Positions 39,517 through 48,038 of a stretch of 64,000 bases of DNA are shown here, one piece after another. Position 1 is the first letter of the stretch. Each line of letters starts with the position of its first letter. Position numbers and translations under genes: made by a program. The stretch comes from Comamonas sp. lk. Lineage in GTDB: Bacteria > Pseudomonadota > Gammaproteobacteria > Burkholderiales > Burkholderiaceae_C. The notes under the pieces are model-generated. The model had not been told where the DNA came from. It was given only the letters and a program-made list of their open reading frames with translations, and searched no databases. The stretch covers positions 16,929 to 80,928 of the forward strand of contig CAMBNY010000004.1 in NCBI GenBank assembly GCA_945869165.1. Reading direction: 5' to 3'.

Positions 39517-39543
39517 ATTGAATAGAAATTGAATAGATTATTC
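39517..39543. promoter_or_regulatory. Candidate operator in the MerR/Rrf2 divergent intergenic region
   Basis: Direct repeat attgaataga-a-attgaataga (39517-39537), overlapping the inverted repeat gaata-gat-tattc (39531-39543). Confidence 0.4.
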
Positions 39544-39619
39544 AGATTATTTTACTCTATTGTATAGAAAAATAGTCTTTGGTGGTAGATTTCCGAGACA
39601 GCAACTTATTCAAAAGCCC

Positions 39620-40147
39620 ATGTTTTTTAGCCTTCACGCAACGCAAGGACTCACTGCCATTGGGATTATTGCGACTTCTTCCAGGCAAAAGCCGGTGTCC
39701 ACGACCAGACTGTCCAGGCAAATTGGATTGTGTTTATCCAGTACAGAGATCATCGTCAAGCAGCTCAAGAATGGCGGTCTGATTTGCTCCCACCGCGGCC
39801 CTGGCGGCGGGTACCAACTTCTGCACCCCGTCAAGGATCTATCGGTTTGGGATGTGGTTTCGTGCTTCAAAGACAACGATCCGCCCGCCAAGACGGGCCA
39901 GGGCAGCCCTGAGAGCGAGGCTGCATTGGCTCTTGCAATCGAGTTGAAAGAAACGGCTTGCCAGCACCTACGGTCTTACCCCCTTACCGACGTACTGGCC
40001 CAACTTCCATCCGTTGCGCCCGACGACATGAACTCGCGCTCATTCAATACGGCCTTCCATCTGAAGCCCCTGCATCAGCCTAGCCCACCAAAGGCTCCTA
40101 GCTGGGTGTTTGATTTGGCGAGGTTCACCCATGCGGCGCATGCTTGA
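39620..40147 (+). CDS. Rrf2-family-like transcriptional regulator
   Basis: MFFSLHATQGLTAIGIIATSSRQKPVSTTRLSRQIGLCLSSTEIIVKQLKNGGLICSHRGPGGGYQLLHPVKDLSVWDVV. Confidence 0.8.
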   Translation: MFFSLHATQGLTAIGIIATSSRQKPVSTTRLSRQIGLCLSSTEIIVKQLKNGGLICSHRGPGGGYQLLHPVKDLSVWDVVSCFKDNDPPAKTGQGSPESEAALALAIELKETACQHLRSYPLTDVLAQLPSVAPDDMNSRSFNTAFHLKPLHQPSPPKAPSWVFDLARFTHAAHA

Positions 40148-40156
40148 GGCGCCCCT

Positions 40157-40477
40157 ATGAAAATTTCCTACATGTTGTGGAACAGAACGGGGAAAGGTCG
40201 CAAAGTCCCTGATGGGCAGGCATGGCAATGGGTCCACGAAATTGAGGATGAGCACCAAATGGCGAATGTCGTCAGAAGACTCAAGAAAACGATACGCGAA
40301 TGCCGATTAGCCTTGGTAAACCTACACATCGAGCAGCGGGATTGCTCAGACGGCCTGTTGGAGCGCGCAAGCTTCGCCTACAAAGGGCCCATCGTCTATG
40401 ACGAAAGTATCTCTCCCAAAAGAATAATTCATGTGCATGAAGATACGCTTGACGACCAAAACTTGGAGGCCGCTTAA
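40157..40477 (+). CDS. Hypothetical protein
   Basis: 106-aa ORF in tight spacing between Rrf2 and DCC genes. Confidence 0.55.
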   Translation: MKISYMLWNRTGKGRKVPDGQAWQWVHEIEDEHQMANVVRRLKKTIRECRLALVNLHIEQRDCSDGLLERASFAYKGPIVYDESISPKRIIHVHEDTLDDQNLEAA

Positions 40478-40479
40478 CC

Positions 40480-40845
40480 ATGCAAGCCACTGCCAATGCC
40501 ACCACCGTCTTGTATGACGGCTCCTGCCCCATTTGCAGTCGCGAGATACAGCAATACAAAAAAGGGGATCCGCAAGGTGAAATTTGCTGGCTTGATGTTT
40601 CAAGCCCAAACTTTGTAGCGCCCCCCGGGCAAAGCGCAGAAGCACTTATGCAACGATTTCACGTTATCCGGCCCGACGGCTCCATAGTCTCAGGAGCGGC
40701 TGCCTTTGTTCATCTGTGGGAACAATTGCCCGGCTGGAAAAAGCTGGCCCGCGTAGGCCGACTTCCGGGCATGCTCAATTTGATGGAATTCGGATGTGAA
40801 AAGTTTCTCCACTTCCGACCCAAGCTGCAAAAAATATTTGCATAG
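40480..40845 (+). CDS. DCC-family (DUF393) thiol-disulfide oxidoreductase-like protein
   Basis: Signature VLYDGSCPICSREIQQYKK (DxxCxxC). Confidence 0.88.
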   Translation: MQATANATTVLYDGSCPICSREIQQYKKGDPQGEICWLDVSSPNFVAPPGQSAEALMQRFHVIRPDGSIVSGAAAFVHLWEQLPGWKKLARVGRLPGMLNLMEFGCEKFLHFRPKLQKIFA

Positions 40846-40939
40846 TTCAACACGCTCAATCCCCGCTAGCTATTGGATGTATCCCGAAGCTTTGCGTCGA
40901 GCAGGCTATTGCCACCAATCAAAAACAGGAATTTTGTAA

Positions 40940-41293
40940 GTGGTTCAGGGGCGTATAAACCGGCAGTCGACGGCACTCGCACAGGAGCGCCTAGCCATAA
41001 CTCCAGAGATTTCGGTTTGCGCGCTCTGTGATCGTCCAATTCCGCCAGCTTTGCGAGATGCGCACCACTTGGTGCCTAAGTCACGTGGTGGTGTCAGTAC
41101 GGTCTATCTGCATCGTGCGTGCCACAGGCAAATCCATGCCTTGTTCACTGAAAATGAATTGGCTAAAAGTTACTCCACGCTTATAGCGCTTTGCGCACAT
41201 CCTGAAATGGCGAAATTTATCAACTGGATCAAGGGCAAAACAAGCGAGTTCAATCCACCAACCAAGCGCAGCCGTAACAAAGGCAAGTTTTAA
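40940..41293 (+). CDS. HNH endonuclease-like protein
   Basis: CALCDRPIPPALRDAHHLVPKSRGGVSTVYLHRACHRQIHALFTENELA. Confidence 0.8.
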   Translation: MVQGRINRQSTALAQERLAITPEISVCALCDRPIPPALRDAHHLVPKSRGGVSTVYLHRACHRQIHALFTENELAKSYSTLIALCAHPEMAKFINWIKGKTSEFNPPTKRSRNKGKF

Positions 41294-41586
41294 TCTCTGG
41301 GATGGCCAAAACCGCCCCCTCCCCCACAATGCTTCTTAATCGTACTCAGGCCCAAGTAGTGCATGAAATACGCTTAAATCGCTCTGGTGCGGCGCGTATT
41401 CAAAGGCGCCTAGTGCCTAAAATTTAGTGGAGAGGCTCGATGTAGCCTTGAAACTGCGAATGCCTAATTCCATATGAAAAATTGCCGTCCACTCACCGTT
41501 TTGCAGCCGATGCCAAAAAAACCAACTTTGCATGCAAATGAACGATTGCGCTGCGACCGCAGTCGGTTTGCTTGAGACCCCCTCTC

Positions 41587-41871
41587 ATGAAGCACTCCAT
41601 TACGCGCAGCTCAGATACCGGCACCGATGCCTTGTCCGCCGGCTGCATCTCCCGCATTATTGAAATGGCCTGGGAGGACAGAACTGCATTTGAGGCGATA
41701 GAGGCGCAGTTCGGTTTGAATGAATCCGGGGTGATTGCTCTGATGCGCAGGTATCTGAAGCCATCGTCTTTTCGGATGTGGCGCAAGCGGGTGACGGGGC
41801 GCCGCACCAAGCACGTAGCGCTGCGTAGTGCTGTTTTTTTACGCCACCGCGCCACCCATACACGACCATAA
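41587..41871 (+). CDS. TIGR03643/DUF2805 family protein
   Basis: ISRIIEMAWEDRTAFEAIEAQFGLNESGVIALMRRYLKPSSFRMWRKRVTGRRTKH. Confidence 0.85.
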   Translation: MKHSITRSSDTGTDALSAGCISRIIEMAWEDRTAFEAIEAQFGLNESGVIALMRRYLKPSSFRMWRKRVTGRRTKHVALRSAVFLRHRATHTRP

Positions 41872-41881
41872 GGTCAGCAAT

Positions 41882-43429
41882 ATGGCATCGCAACGGGCAC
41901 TGGTGTGGTTCAAGCGTGATCTACGGGTGCACGACCATGCCCCCTTGGTAGCTGCGCTCGCACACCCAGACGCGCTCGCAATTTTTATCATCGAACCAGA
42001 GTGGCTCAGCAGCCCTGACTGTGATTCCAGTCATGTCGACTTTGCACTGACCTGCCTTGCTGAGTTGCGCACAGCGCTTGCCGAACGCGGCCTGCCGTTG
42101 CTGGTACGCGTGGGCTCAGCGGTCCAGGTGCTGGCGCAATTGCAAAGCGATCTGGCCTTTACGCATTTGTTGAGTCACGAGGAGACTGGAGCCGCTTGGT
42201 CCTATGCGCGCGACCGCCAAGTCGCAGTGTGGTGCGCCTCGATAAACATCCATTGGAAGCAGTTCACCCAAAATGCAGTGATACGCGGATTACGTAACCG
42301 CGCGGGATGGGCCAAGCGCTGGCAGGCGCACATGGATGCTCCCCTGCATTTATTAAACGGCAAATTTGACGCAGCATTGCCGCTGCATCAACCCGCGCTC
42401 CCCACGTTGGCCAGCCTGGGGCTGTCGCCGCATGGAAAATCCTTGCAAATGGGAGGCGAGCGGGCTGCAAGGCGCGTCCTGAGCAGCTTTGTGCAGGTTC
42501 GAGGCTATGGCTATCGAAAGGCACTCTCCAGCCCTTTGAGCGCTGAAGAAGGATGCAGCCGCCTGAGTCCGCATTTGGCGTTTGGAACCATCTCCATGCG
42601 CACCGTGCACCAGGCCACCGAGCTGGCTATCGCCAATTCGCCTGATCGGGAGCTGTCGTATGCGCTACGCGGCTTTGCTGGGCGGCTGCGCTGGCACTGT
42701 CATTTCATGCAAAAGTTAGAAGATGAGCCTGACATCGAGTTTCATAATTTCGCCCGCGTGTGCGACGGTTTGCGTGAGGAAGCCTTCGACAGCAATCATT
42801 TTGAGGCCTGGTGCGCAGGCCAGACCGGTTACCCCATGGTGGATGCTTGCATGCGCTCGCTACGAGCTACTGGCTGGTTGAATTTTCGTATGCGAGCCAT
42901 GCTAGTGAGCTTTGCGAGTTACCACCTCTGGTTGCACTGGCGACAAACTGGTCTGTTTTTGGCGCGTCAATTTCTTGACTATGAGCCTGGCATTCACTGG
43001 AGCCAGATGCAGATGCAAAGCGGCACTACGGGTATCAACACGCTGCGTATTTATTCCCCCACTAAGCAAGCGCAAGACCAAGACCCGCAAGGCCTGTTCA
43101 TTCGCCGCTGGGTGCCTGAACTTGCCAAGGTTCCGCTGCCCTATCTGGCGGAACCGTGGAAGATGGACCTGAGCGTGCAGCGTATGGCCGCGTGCATGAT
43201 CGGCGTTGACTATCCATTACCCATCGTTGAAGATAAGTCAGCCATGAAAGCGGCCAAAGACAAAATGTATGGTTTACGTAAAACACCGCAGGCCAAGATA
43301 GAGGCAGATGGTGTACAGCACCGGCATGGGTCCAGGCGAAGTGGATTAATGGCCGCGGGGCAGCGAAGCAAGTCTAAGTTGCCCAGGCCACCCAGCGCGC
43401 CGTCACCCCAAGGAGACTTGTTCTCCTAG
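41882..43429 (+). CDS. Cryptochrome/photolyase family FAD protein
   Basis: N-terminal ALVWFKRDLRVHDHAPL; FAD domain GQTGYPMVDACMRSLRATGWLNFRMRAMLVSFASYHLWLHWR...QMQSGTTGINTLRIYSPTKQAQDQDPQG. Confidence 0.92.
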   Translation: MASQRALVWFKRDLRVHDHAPLVAALAHPDALAIFIIEPEWLSSPDCDSSHVDFALTCLAELRTALAERGLPLLVRVGSAVQVLAQLQSDLAFTHLLSHEETGAAWSYARDRQVAVWCASINIHWKQFTQNAVIRGLRNRAGWAKRWQAHMDAPLHLLNGKFDAALPLHQPALPTLASLGLSPHGKSLQMGGERAARRVLSSFVQVRGYGYRKALSSPLSAEEGCSRLSPHLAFGTISMRTVHQATELAIANSPDRELSYALRGFAGRLRWHCHFMQKLEDEPDIEFHNFARVCDGLREEAFDSNHFEAWCAGQTGYPMVDACMRSLRATGWLNFRMRAMLVSFASYHLWLHWRQTGLFLARQFLDYEPGIHWSQMQMQSGTTGINTLRIYSPTKQAQDQDPQGLFIRRWVPELAKVPLPYLAEPWKMDLSVQRMAACMIGVDYPLPIVEDKSAMKAAKDKMYGLRKTPQAKIEADGVQHRHGSRRSGLMAAGQRSKSKLPRPPSAPSPQGDLFS

Positions 43430-43601
43430 ATCTAGCTTTATCGCAAACTGCATAGCTATTTAATAGACAAACACGCATTATTGGTCGATTACACTCTTTG
43501 GACTGAGATGCGAAGACTATATTCAAAGTGGCCAAGTCAAATATGGCCTTCAAGTAATCGGAGCCCTTTTGGGACTTCTGAGGCAGTAGCCGGTTCACTC
43601 A

Positions 43602-43760
43602 ATGATTAACGTACTTAAACGATGGCCGCCCAATGCCCCTGACGAGATGGATCCGCGCCCGATACACACAGCCCTTCACCTGAAGCCCTTGCATCAGTCC
43701 GGCCCAGCTCGGGCTAGGGCTTTTGACTTGGTGAAGTTCACCATCACGGCGCATGCTTGA
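43602..43760 (+). CDS. 52-aa protein homologous to the Rrf2 C-terminal tail
   Basis: Manual translation MINVLKRWPPNAPDEMDPRPIHTALHLKPLHQSGPARARAFDLVKFTITAHA*; overlaps the next gene. Confidence 0.55.
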   Translation: MINVLKRWPPNAPDEMDPRPIHTALHLKPLHQSGPARARAFDLVKFTITAHA

Positions 43761-44466
43761 GAGTGCCCCACTTTTTGCCACGGGCCATTACAAGGCATTG
43801 GTGATCGGCTCTAGTGGGGCCATTGGCAATGCCTTTGCGCAAGCGTTTCTTGCAGATTCCCAATGCACCCATGTAGAACGCGTCTGCCGCAGCGCGCAGA
43901 GTGATTTTGATATTACCCATCAGGAATCTATCAGCGCTCAGGCAACATTGTCTAATGCCAACGGTCCCTATCAAATCATCATCGACGCCACCGGCGCGAT
44001 CGTGATGCATGGCCTAGGTCCCGAGAAATCGCTAGCCAGTCTTGAACCGGAACATTTAATGCAAGCCTTTTTGATCAATGCAATTGGTCCGGCTATGGTG
44101 TTGCGCTACTTTTCGCCCCTCCTGGCAAAGGGTTCGTCGATATACGCAAAACTTTCCGCTCGGGTTGGCAGCATCAGCGACAACAAGAAAGGCGGATGGT
44201 ACGGTTACCGAAGCTCCAAAGCTGCGTTGAATATGATGTTGCAAACGGCGGCCATCGAGCTCCAGCGCAAAAGCCCGAGCCTTCGCGTGGTTGCTCTGCA
44301 ACCTGGAACGGTAAAGTCCCGGCTCTCTCTACCATTTACGGGTTCTTCCATTGGCCTGCTAGATCCACAGGAGTCCGTCGCTGGCATGCTTGATGCCTTA
44401 AAAGGTTTGCAGCCCAAGTCGGGTGCCTATTTCCTAGACTACCAAGGCATTGAGATACCTTGGTGA
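43753..44466 (+). CDS. Short-chain dehydrogenase (C-factor-like SDR)
   Basis: ALVIGSSGAIGNAFAQAFLAD; catalytic GGWYGYRSSKAALNMMLQTAAIEL (YxxxK-type YRSSK). Confidence 0.85.
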   Translation: MLESAPLFATGHYKALVIGSSGAIGNAFAQAFLADSQCTHVERVCRSAQSDFDITHQESISAQATLSNANGPYQIIIDATGAIVMHGLGPEKSLASLEPEHLMQAFLINAIGPAMVLRYFSPLLAKGSSIYAKLSARVGSISDNKKGGWYGYRSSKAALNMMLQTAAIELQRKSPSLRVVALQPGTVKSRLSLPFTGSSIGLLDPQESVAGMLDALKGLQPKSGAYFLDYQGIEIPW

Positions 44467-44536
44467 CGTTTTGCAACTAGCGGTATTTGCATTTAGTAAA
44501 AACCATTTACTTTCTCCGCACCTAATGTAGAAACGA

Positions 44537-44713
44537 ATGAAAACTAGTTTTAAAGGAAATAAACAGTCCCTACCCAGCAAACTATGTGTAGTTTGCGGCC
44601 GCAGCATGACCTGGCGCAAGGCCTGGGCGAAGAACTGGGATTCCGTGCTGTATTGCTCCGATGCATGCCGCAGCCGAAAGAATTCCGTTGGCAATCAGGC
44701 ACCACATGGCTGA
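44537..44713 (+). CDS. DUF2256 small Cys protein
   Basis: Manual translation MKTSFKGNKQSLPSKLCVVCGRSMTWRKAWAKNWDSVLYCSDACRSRKNSVGNQAPHG*; not in the ORF track (58 aa). Confidence 0.85.
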   Translation: MKTSFKGNKQSLPSKLCVVCGRSMTWRKAWAKNWDSVLYCSDACRSRKNSVGNQAPHG

Positions 44714-46277
44714 GACGCTTCGCCTAATTTCGGCATTACCCGGAAAGGTTCGTCATCTGGTTGTTGTTTTGGGCGATCAGCTCGACCTTCAGTCTTCGGC
44801 CCTGGAGGGCTTTGATGCGACGCAAGACGTGGTCTGGATGGCCGAGGTGGTCGAAGAGTCCACGCACGTCTGGTCGGCCAAGCAGCGTATTGCTGTGTTT
44901 TTAAGTGCTATGCGTCACTTTGCGCAAAGCTTGCGCGAGCAAGGCCTGCCCGTGGACTACACGCGCCTGGAAGCACCGGATAACGCGGGCACATTAGCGC
45001 TGGAACTAGGCAAAGCGATTACCCTGCTGCAACCCACGGCGATGGTCATGAGTGCCCCTGGCGATTGGCGGGTACTACAAAGCCTGCGCGCAGTAGCAAA
45101 AGAGCACGCGGTAGCGTTAGACCTGCGCGATGACATCCATTTCTTTAGCACGGTGCGCGAATTTGCTAGCTATGCCGAAGGCAAAAAACAAGTGCGCCTG
45201 GAATACTGGTACCGCGAATTGCGCCGCAAGCACGACATTTTGATGGACGGCAAAAATCCGCTAGGCGGGCAATGGAATTTTGATGCCGACAACCGCGACG
45301 CATTTGGCAAAGCAGGCCCGCAAAATGTCCCCCCGCCAAGCCGTTTTGCGCCGGACAGTATCACCCAAGAGGTAGTGGCATTGGTCGATACCCACTTTGC
45401 CAGTCACCCCGGCAGTTTGCACAGCTTCGCCTGGCCTGTGACGCGCCCGCAGGCTTTGGTGGCCCTACAGGCGTTTATCGAGCAGCGCCTTCCACTTTTT
45501 GGCAAATATGAAGATGCCATGTGGGCCGGTGAGGTCTGGCTTTATCACTCGCATCTGAGCTGCGCCCTCAATCTCAAGCTCTTGAATCCACGCGAAGTCG
45601 TGCAGGCCGCCGTTGATGCCTATCGCAATGGCAGCGCACCACTTGCGTCTGTGGAGGGATTTGTTCGGCAGATTCTGGGGTGGCGCGAATATGTGCGCGG
45701 CATCTACTGGCTGCATATGCCAGACTACCTGGAACGCAATGCGCTTAATGCACAAGCCGCCCTACCCGCTTGGTACTGGACCGGACAAACCGATATGGCG
45801 TGCCTGAAAGATGCGATTACGCAAACGCTCGCGCATGGCTATGCCCATCACATTCAGCGACTGATGGTGACCGGCTTGTACGCCCTGCTGCTAGGAGTCA
45901 AGCCGCAAGCAGTGCACACTTGGTACTTGAGCGTGTACGTGGACGCAGTAGAGTGGGTGGAACTGCCCAACACCCTGGGGATGAGCCAGTTTGGCGACGG
46001 CGGACTGATGGCCAGCAAGCCCTATGTCGCCAGCGGCAAATACATCCAACGTATGAGCAACTACTGCGCGGGGTGTAAGTACGATCCCGCCCAATCGACA
46101 GGCCCGCGCGCTTGTCCGTTCACTACTTTGTACTGGGACTTTTTAATGCGCCACGAGGATGCTCTCAAACAAAACCCGCGCATGGCCATGCAACTGAAGA
46201 ACCTGGGGCGACTCGATACCGCCGCACGGGAAAGCATTGCATCCCATGCTGGCGCTCATCGCATTGCCCAGCTTTAG
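44706..46277 (+). CDS. FeS-BCP-type cryptochrome/photolyase-related protein
   Basis: LVVVLGDQLDLQSSALEGFD; IQRLMVTGLYALLLGV...WVELPNTLGMSQFGDGGLMASKPYVASGKYIQRMSNYCAGCKYDP...GPRACPFTTLYWDF; Cys positions compatible with a 4Fe-4S cluster. Confidence 0.92.
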   Translation: MAETLRLISALPGKVRHLVVVLGDQLDLQSSALEGFDATQDVVWMAEVVEESTHVWSAKQRIAVFLSAMRHFAQSLREQGLPVDYTRLEAPDNAGTLALELGKAITLLQPTAMVMSAPGDWRVLQSLRAVAKEHAVALDLRDDIHFFSTVREFASYAEGKKQVRLEYWYRELRRKHDILMDGKNPLGGQWNFDADNRDAFGKAGPQNVPPPSRFAPDSITQEVVALVDTHFASHPGSLHSFAWPVTRPQALVALQAFIEQRLPLFGKYEDAMWAGEVWLYHSHLSCALNLKLLNPREVVQAAVDAYRNGSAPLASVEGFVRQILGWREYVRGIYWLHMPDYLERNALNAQAALPAWYWTGQTDMACLKDAITQTLAHGYAHHIQRLMVTGLYALLLGVKPQAVHTWYLSVYVDAVEWVELPNTLGMSQFGDGGLMASKPYVASGKYIQRMSNYCAGCKYDPAQSTGPRACPFTTLYWDFLMRHEDALKQNPRMAMQLKNLGRLDTAARESIASHAGAHRIAQL

Positions 46278-46328
46278 GCCATAGACCAAAGAGTAAGCAA
46301 CCACCCTTAAACCCACAAAAGGTACTAT

Positions 46329-47027
46329 ATGCTCGATCTTCTACCTCCCTCCATCAAGGTCACGCCCGGTTGGTGGCGCACCGCGATCACATGTGTCTCA
46401 CTGATCTTTGTATCTCAAACTGCCATGGCTATTGAAGAACCCAGTTTTAAAGTCATCGCGAAGTCTGGCAATTTTGAGCTACGGCAATACGCCCCCATGT
46501 TGGTAGCAGAGACGCTGGTGGATGGCGATATGGATGATGCGGGAAGCACCGGCTTTCGGAGAATTGCCGACTACATATTCGGCAACAACCAGGTGCAGGC
46601 AGGTACCGGCTCCACCAAGATTGCCATGACCGCACCGGTCACTATGGAACCGCAATCCCAGAAAATCGCCATGACAGCTCCGGTTGCGCTCATTCCAGCC
46701 GAGAAAATTGGGGCTTCCCAGCAGTGGCGGGTTCACTTCGTCATGCCGTCGCAGTACAACATTAATACGATTCCCAAGCCTAAGAACCCGGATGTGAAGC
46801 TGCGTGAGGTTGCAGGCAAACTGTTTGCCGTCCACAGCTTTACAGGCTTTAACACCGAATCACGCGTGCAAGCCAAAACCGATGAGCTCAGTGGCTGGAT
46901 TGGGCAGAAGAATTTGAAAGCGCTAGGCCCCGCGCAACTCGCGCGCTACGATCCGCCATGGACGCTGCCGATGTTCAGGCGTAATGAAGTCATGGTTGAA
47001 GTGGAAGATACCAAAACGCCGCCCTGA
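46329..47027 (+). CDS. SOUL heme-binding family protein
   Basis: FELRQYAPMLVAETLVDGDMDDAGSTGFRRIADYIFGNN...KIAMTAPV repeated; signal peptide. Confidence 0.9.
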   Translation: MLDLLPPSIKVTPGWWRTAITCVSLIFVSQTAMAIEEPSFKVIAKSGNFELRQYAPMLVAETLVDGDMDDAGSTGFRRIADYIFGNNQVQAGTGSTKIAMTAPVTMEPQSQKIAMTAPVALIPAEKIGASQQWRVHFVMPSQYNINTIPKPKNPDVKLREVAGKLFAVHSFTGFNTESRVQAKTDELSGWIGQKNLKALGPAQLARYDPPWTLPMFRRNEVMVEVEDTKTPP

Positions 47028-47096
47028 CCTGACCCCACTAGCCCTAGCAAAGGAGAGGTGGTGCCATCCTGCCAGTCTTTCTAACTTGAATAAGCG

Positions 47097-47753
47097 CTAG
47101 AACAAAGGGATTTGCCGCGATTGCAGTAGATAGTCCGCTACAAACTGTGCCAAGAAGACATGATGTTGATTGGCATGCCATTGGGGTTGCATATATTTTT
47201 TGGTATACCAATGCGATTGGCTCTCTAAATGGCACCCTACTAAGCCCACAGAACCTTGAACAATCGCCATAGGGTCGCCGTTCGCATAGGTGGCAACGGT
47301 TTCAAACTGGCCGCTCAAGAACGTGGGGCCGTCATAAAAATACATGCGCTCCGTTTGGCCACGCCATTGCACCGGGGCCGTGGTGCCGTAGGACGCGCGT
47401 ATATCGGCCCGGGGGCGTTTGATGTATTGCACACAGCGCGTGCTTTTCAATAAATTGAAATAATAGGCATCGGCCCAATAGGCGCCCATGCAAATCCCCA
47501 GGTATTTACCGCCACGCTGCATATAGGCGCGTACATCGGGCAAATTCGGTTTGAGAAGGCTACGAAATACGGTCGCCTCCCCATCACCGCCGGGAAACAC
47601 CACCAGATCGACGTCATCGAAAAACCCGGCATCCACCTTATGCCGGGTAAACAACTTGATACGCGCGAGCGGCACCAAAGCGGCAATCACCCCGTTGACA
47701 GAATCGGTCGAACAGGTGGGATGGTGTATGAAAAGGGCGATGGTTTTCTTCAT
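47097..47753 (-). CDS. BPL_N-domain (glutamine amidotransferase-like) protein
   Basis: DLVVFPGGDGEATVFRSLL...MQRGGKYLGICMGAYWADAYYFNLLK; N-terminal extension of the track ORF to 48596 judged spurious. Confidence 0.75.
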   Translation of the reverse strand: MKKTIALFIHHPTCSTDSVNGVIAALVPLARIKLFTRHKVDAGFFDDVDLVVFPGGDGEATVFRSLLKPNLPDVRAYMQRGGKYLGICMGAYWADAYYFNLLKSTRCVQYIKRPRADIRASYGTTAPVQWRGQTERMYFYDGPTFLSGQFETVATYANGDPMAIVQGSVGLVGCHLESQSHWYTKKYMQPQWHANQHHVFLAQFVADYLLQSRQIPLF

Positions 47754-48038
47754 GCCGGGAAATAGGAAATTGTCCTCCATCCTGTCTTTTAGGTGCGGAT
47801 TTAAAAAGCTAGCTTGCGGCCTGGGGTGCAAGGTCAATCCGGTCAATTTTCGTATTGCGTCCCATGGCGAGCGTCGATCCTCGGGGCTTCGGGGGCATAA
47901 ATGTACACCTTCATTGCGGTGACGGCAGCGGCGAATTGGTTCTACCGAACACCCATAGACTAAGCCTAAAGGCGCTCCAACGCGGTCATGCCAGCGCAGT
48001 TTGCCCCAACCTATACTTTGCGCTAACCAGGAATCTGT

